A DNA stretch of 6,241 nt from positions 1 through 6,241 of the forward strand of contig CALAQT010000579.1 of assembly GCA_937888775.1 (NCBI GenBank). The letters are read 5' to 3'. Below, one piece after another: positions 5,594-6,241 of the stretch (the first letter of the stretch is position 1; every line of letters begins with the position of its first letter). The notes under the pieces were generated by a model. That model was not told where the DNA came from. It made no database searches and saw nothing but the letters and a program-made list of their open reading frames with translations. The translations under genes and the position numbers were made by a program. This DNA is from an uncultured Actinomycetes bacterium. GTDB lineage: Bacteria > Actinomycetota > Thermoleophilia > Solirubrobacterales > Solirubrobacteraceae.

Positions 5594-5624
5594 CGTCGGG
5601 CGCGGAATGCTGGGCTAGCCGACG
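5594..5624. terminator. Weak inverted repeat between convergent dtd and glycosyltransferase genes
   Basis: CGTCGG (5594-5599) and CCGACG (5619-5624) are perfect 6-bp inverted arms around a 19-base spacer spanning the gap between the two convergent stops. Its position would suit a bidirectional terminator. The stem is short, the loop is long and there is no T-tract, so this is only a candidate. Confidence 0.25.
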
Positions 5625-6241
5625 GGCTTCACGGCGCGGTCGCCGCGCCGCGCGCCACGCCAGCGAGGGGGTTCGCTGACCGCCTCGGCGTACAGGTCCC
5701 AGGTGGCGGAGGCGGCCTCCCCCCAGGTCCAGGCGGGGGGCGCTGGGGCAGGGCGCGTCAGGGACTCGGCCGTGCGGATCAGCCCTTGCAGATCGTCGAC
5801 GTCGCTTAGGGCGGCGCGGCCGTCAAGGACCTCGCGCAGGGCCGGCACGTCGCTGGCCGCCACGGGCGTTCCGCAGGCCAGGGCCTCCACCGGCGGCAGC
5901 CCGAAGCCCTCGTCGTCGCTGGGAAACACCAGCGCGTGGGCGCCGGTATAGATCGCGGCGAGGTCCTCGTCGCTGACCGCACCGGTAAGCGTGACGCCGG
6001 GGAGCTGATGCGCCCAGCGCCCGCTCGGGCCGGCGAGCACGAGTGCCATCGAACGGTCGGTCCGCGCCAGCGCCGCGACGCGCTTGCGCGGGTCAGGGGT
6101 TCTCAGGTCGCCGACCCACAGGAGATATTGGTCGGGCAGGTGCAGGCGCTCGCGCACATCGCTCACCTCGGCGTCCGAGCGGCGCGTGAAGGCCGCGGCG
6201 GCCGCCTCGGCGATCACCACGATCCGCTCCGAGGGGATCTG
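5615..6241 (-). CDS. GT-B fold glycosyltransferase, GT4-like, C-terminal part (5' end outside window)
   Basis: The last 208 codons of a retaining glycosyltransferase ending at TAG 5617-5615; the frame is open at the right edge, so the N-terminal acceptor-binding domain is missing here. The visible part is the nucleotide-sugar-binding C-terminal Rossmann domain. It shows YLLWVGDLRTPDPRKRV, the equivalent of the family G-x-x-x-PRKN donor loop, then ALVLAGPSG and the GT4 E-x7-E signature in FPSDDEGFGLPPVEALACG, with the two Glu codons at 5909-5911 and 5885-5887. TPVAASDVPALREVLDG follows. In many GT4 enzymes the interdomain segment reads PNGVD or similar; here it is alanine-rich (IAEAAAAAF). A likely role is adding a sugar, often mannose or glucose, during surface glycan synthesis; donor and acceptor cannot be told. 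An internal GTG at 6220 is not the real start because upstream codons continue the family pattern. Confidence 0.9.
   Translation of the reverse strand, partial: QIPSERIVVIAEAAAAAFTRRSDAEVSDVRERLHLPDQYLLWVGDLRTPDPRKRVAALARTDRSMALVLAGPSGRWAHQLPGVTLTGAVSDEDLAAIYTGAHALVFPSDDEGFGLPPVEALACGTPVAASDVPALREVLDGRAALSDVDDLQGLIRTAESLTRPAPAPPAWTWGEAASATWDLYAEAVSEPPRWRGARRGDRAVKPVG

Overview
The window is GC-rich (roughly 70% by eye) bacterial chromosomal DNA with strongly GC-biased third codon positions and frequent GTG starts. Together with the gene types, including an actinobacterial-looking helicase with long acidic low-complexity tracts, this suggests a high-GC actinobacterium, possibly of the Thermoleophilia/Solirubrobacterales kind. 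That placement is inference; no rRNA or other taxonomic marker is present. I see no tRNA, rRNA, insertion sequence, CRISPR array or prophage gene.

Layout. Positions 1-2867 on the minus strand hold most of a large DEAH-type superfamily 2 helicase. It starts at 2867 and has no stop before the left edge, so 955 codons are visible. It is the main object here. A Q-like motif and the Walker A motif are separated by about 130 residues of low-complexity sequence rich in Asp and Glu. The core is followed by an unassigned helical region, a basic patch, nine Glu-Ala repeats and an acidic pentapeptide-repeat tail that leaves the window. A 190-bp partly AT-rich region (2868-3057) separates it from a divergent plus-strand gene set.

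The plus-strand set is a thioredoxin-fold lipoprotein (3058-3618), an ElaA-like GNAT acetyltransferase (3664-4104), a GalT-family nucleotidyltransferase (4191-5171) and D-aminoacyl-tRNA deacylase dtd (5176-5592). The galT-dtd gap is 4 nt, so those two are probably cotranscribed. The 86-nt gap before galT holds an imperfect hairpin that may split the set in two. A convergent minus-strand GT-B glycosyltransferase ends at 5615 and enters from the right edge, truncated at its N-terminus.

The genes look like ordinary housekeeping and accessory functions: surface thiol chemistry, small-molecule acetylation, sugar-nucleotide metabolism, tRNA proofreading and glycan synthesis. They do not form one obvious pathway, and I find no convincing new multi-gene system. 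The observations most worth a second look are the helicase architecture with its repeat-encoded tail, and the GalT homologue that keeps its catalytic His-X-His-X-Gln but has lost most of the classical metal-ligand residues.
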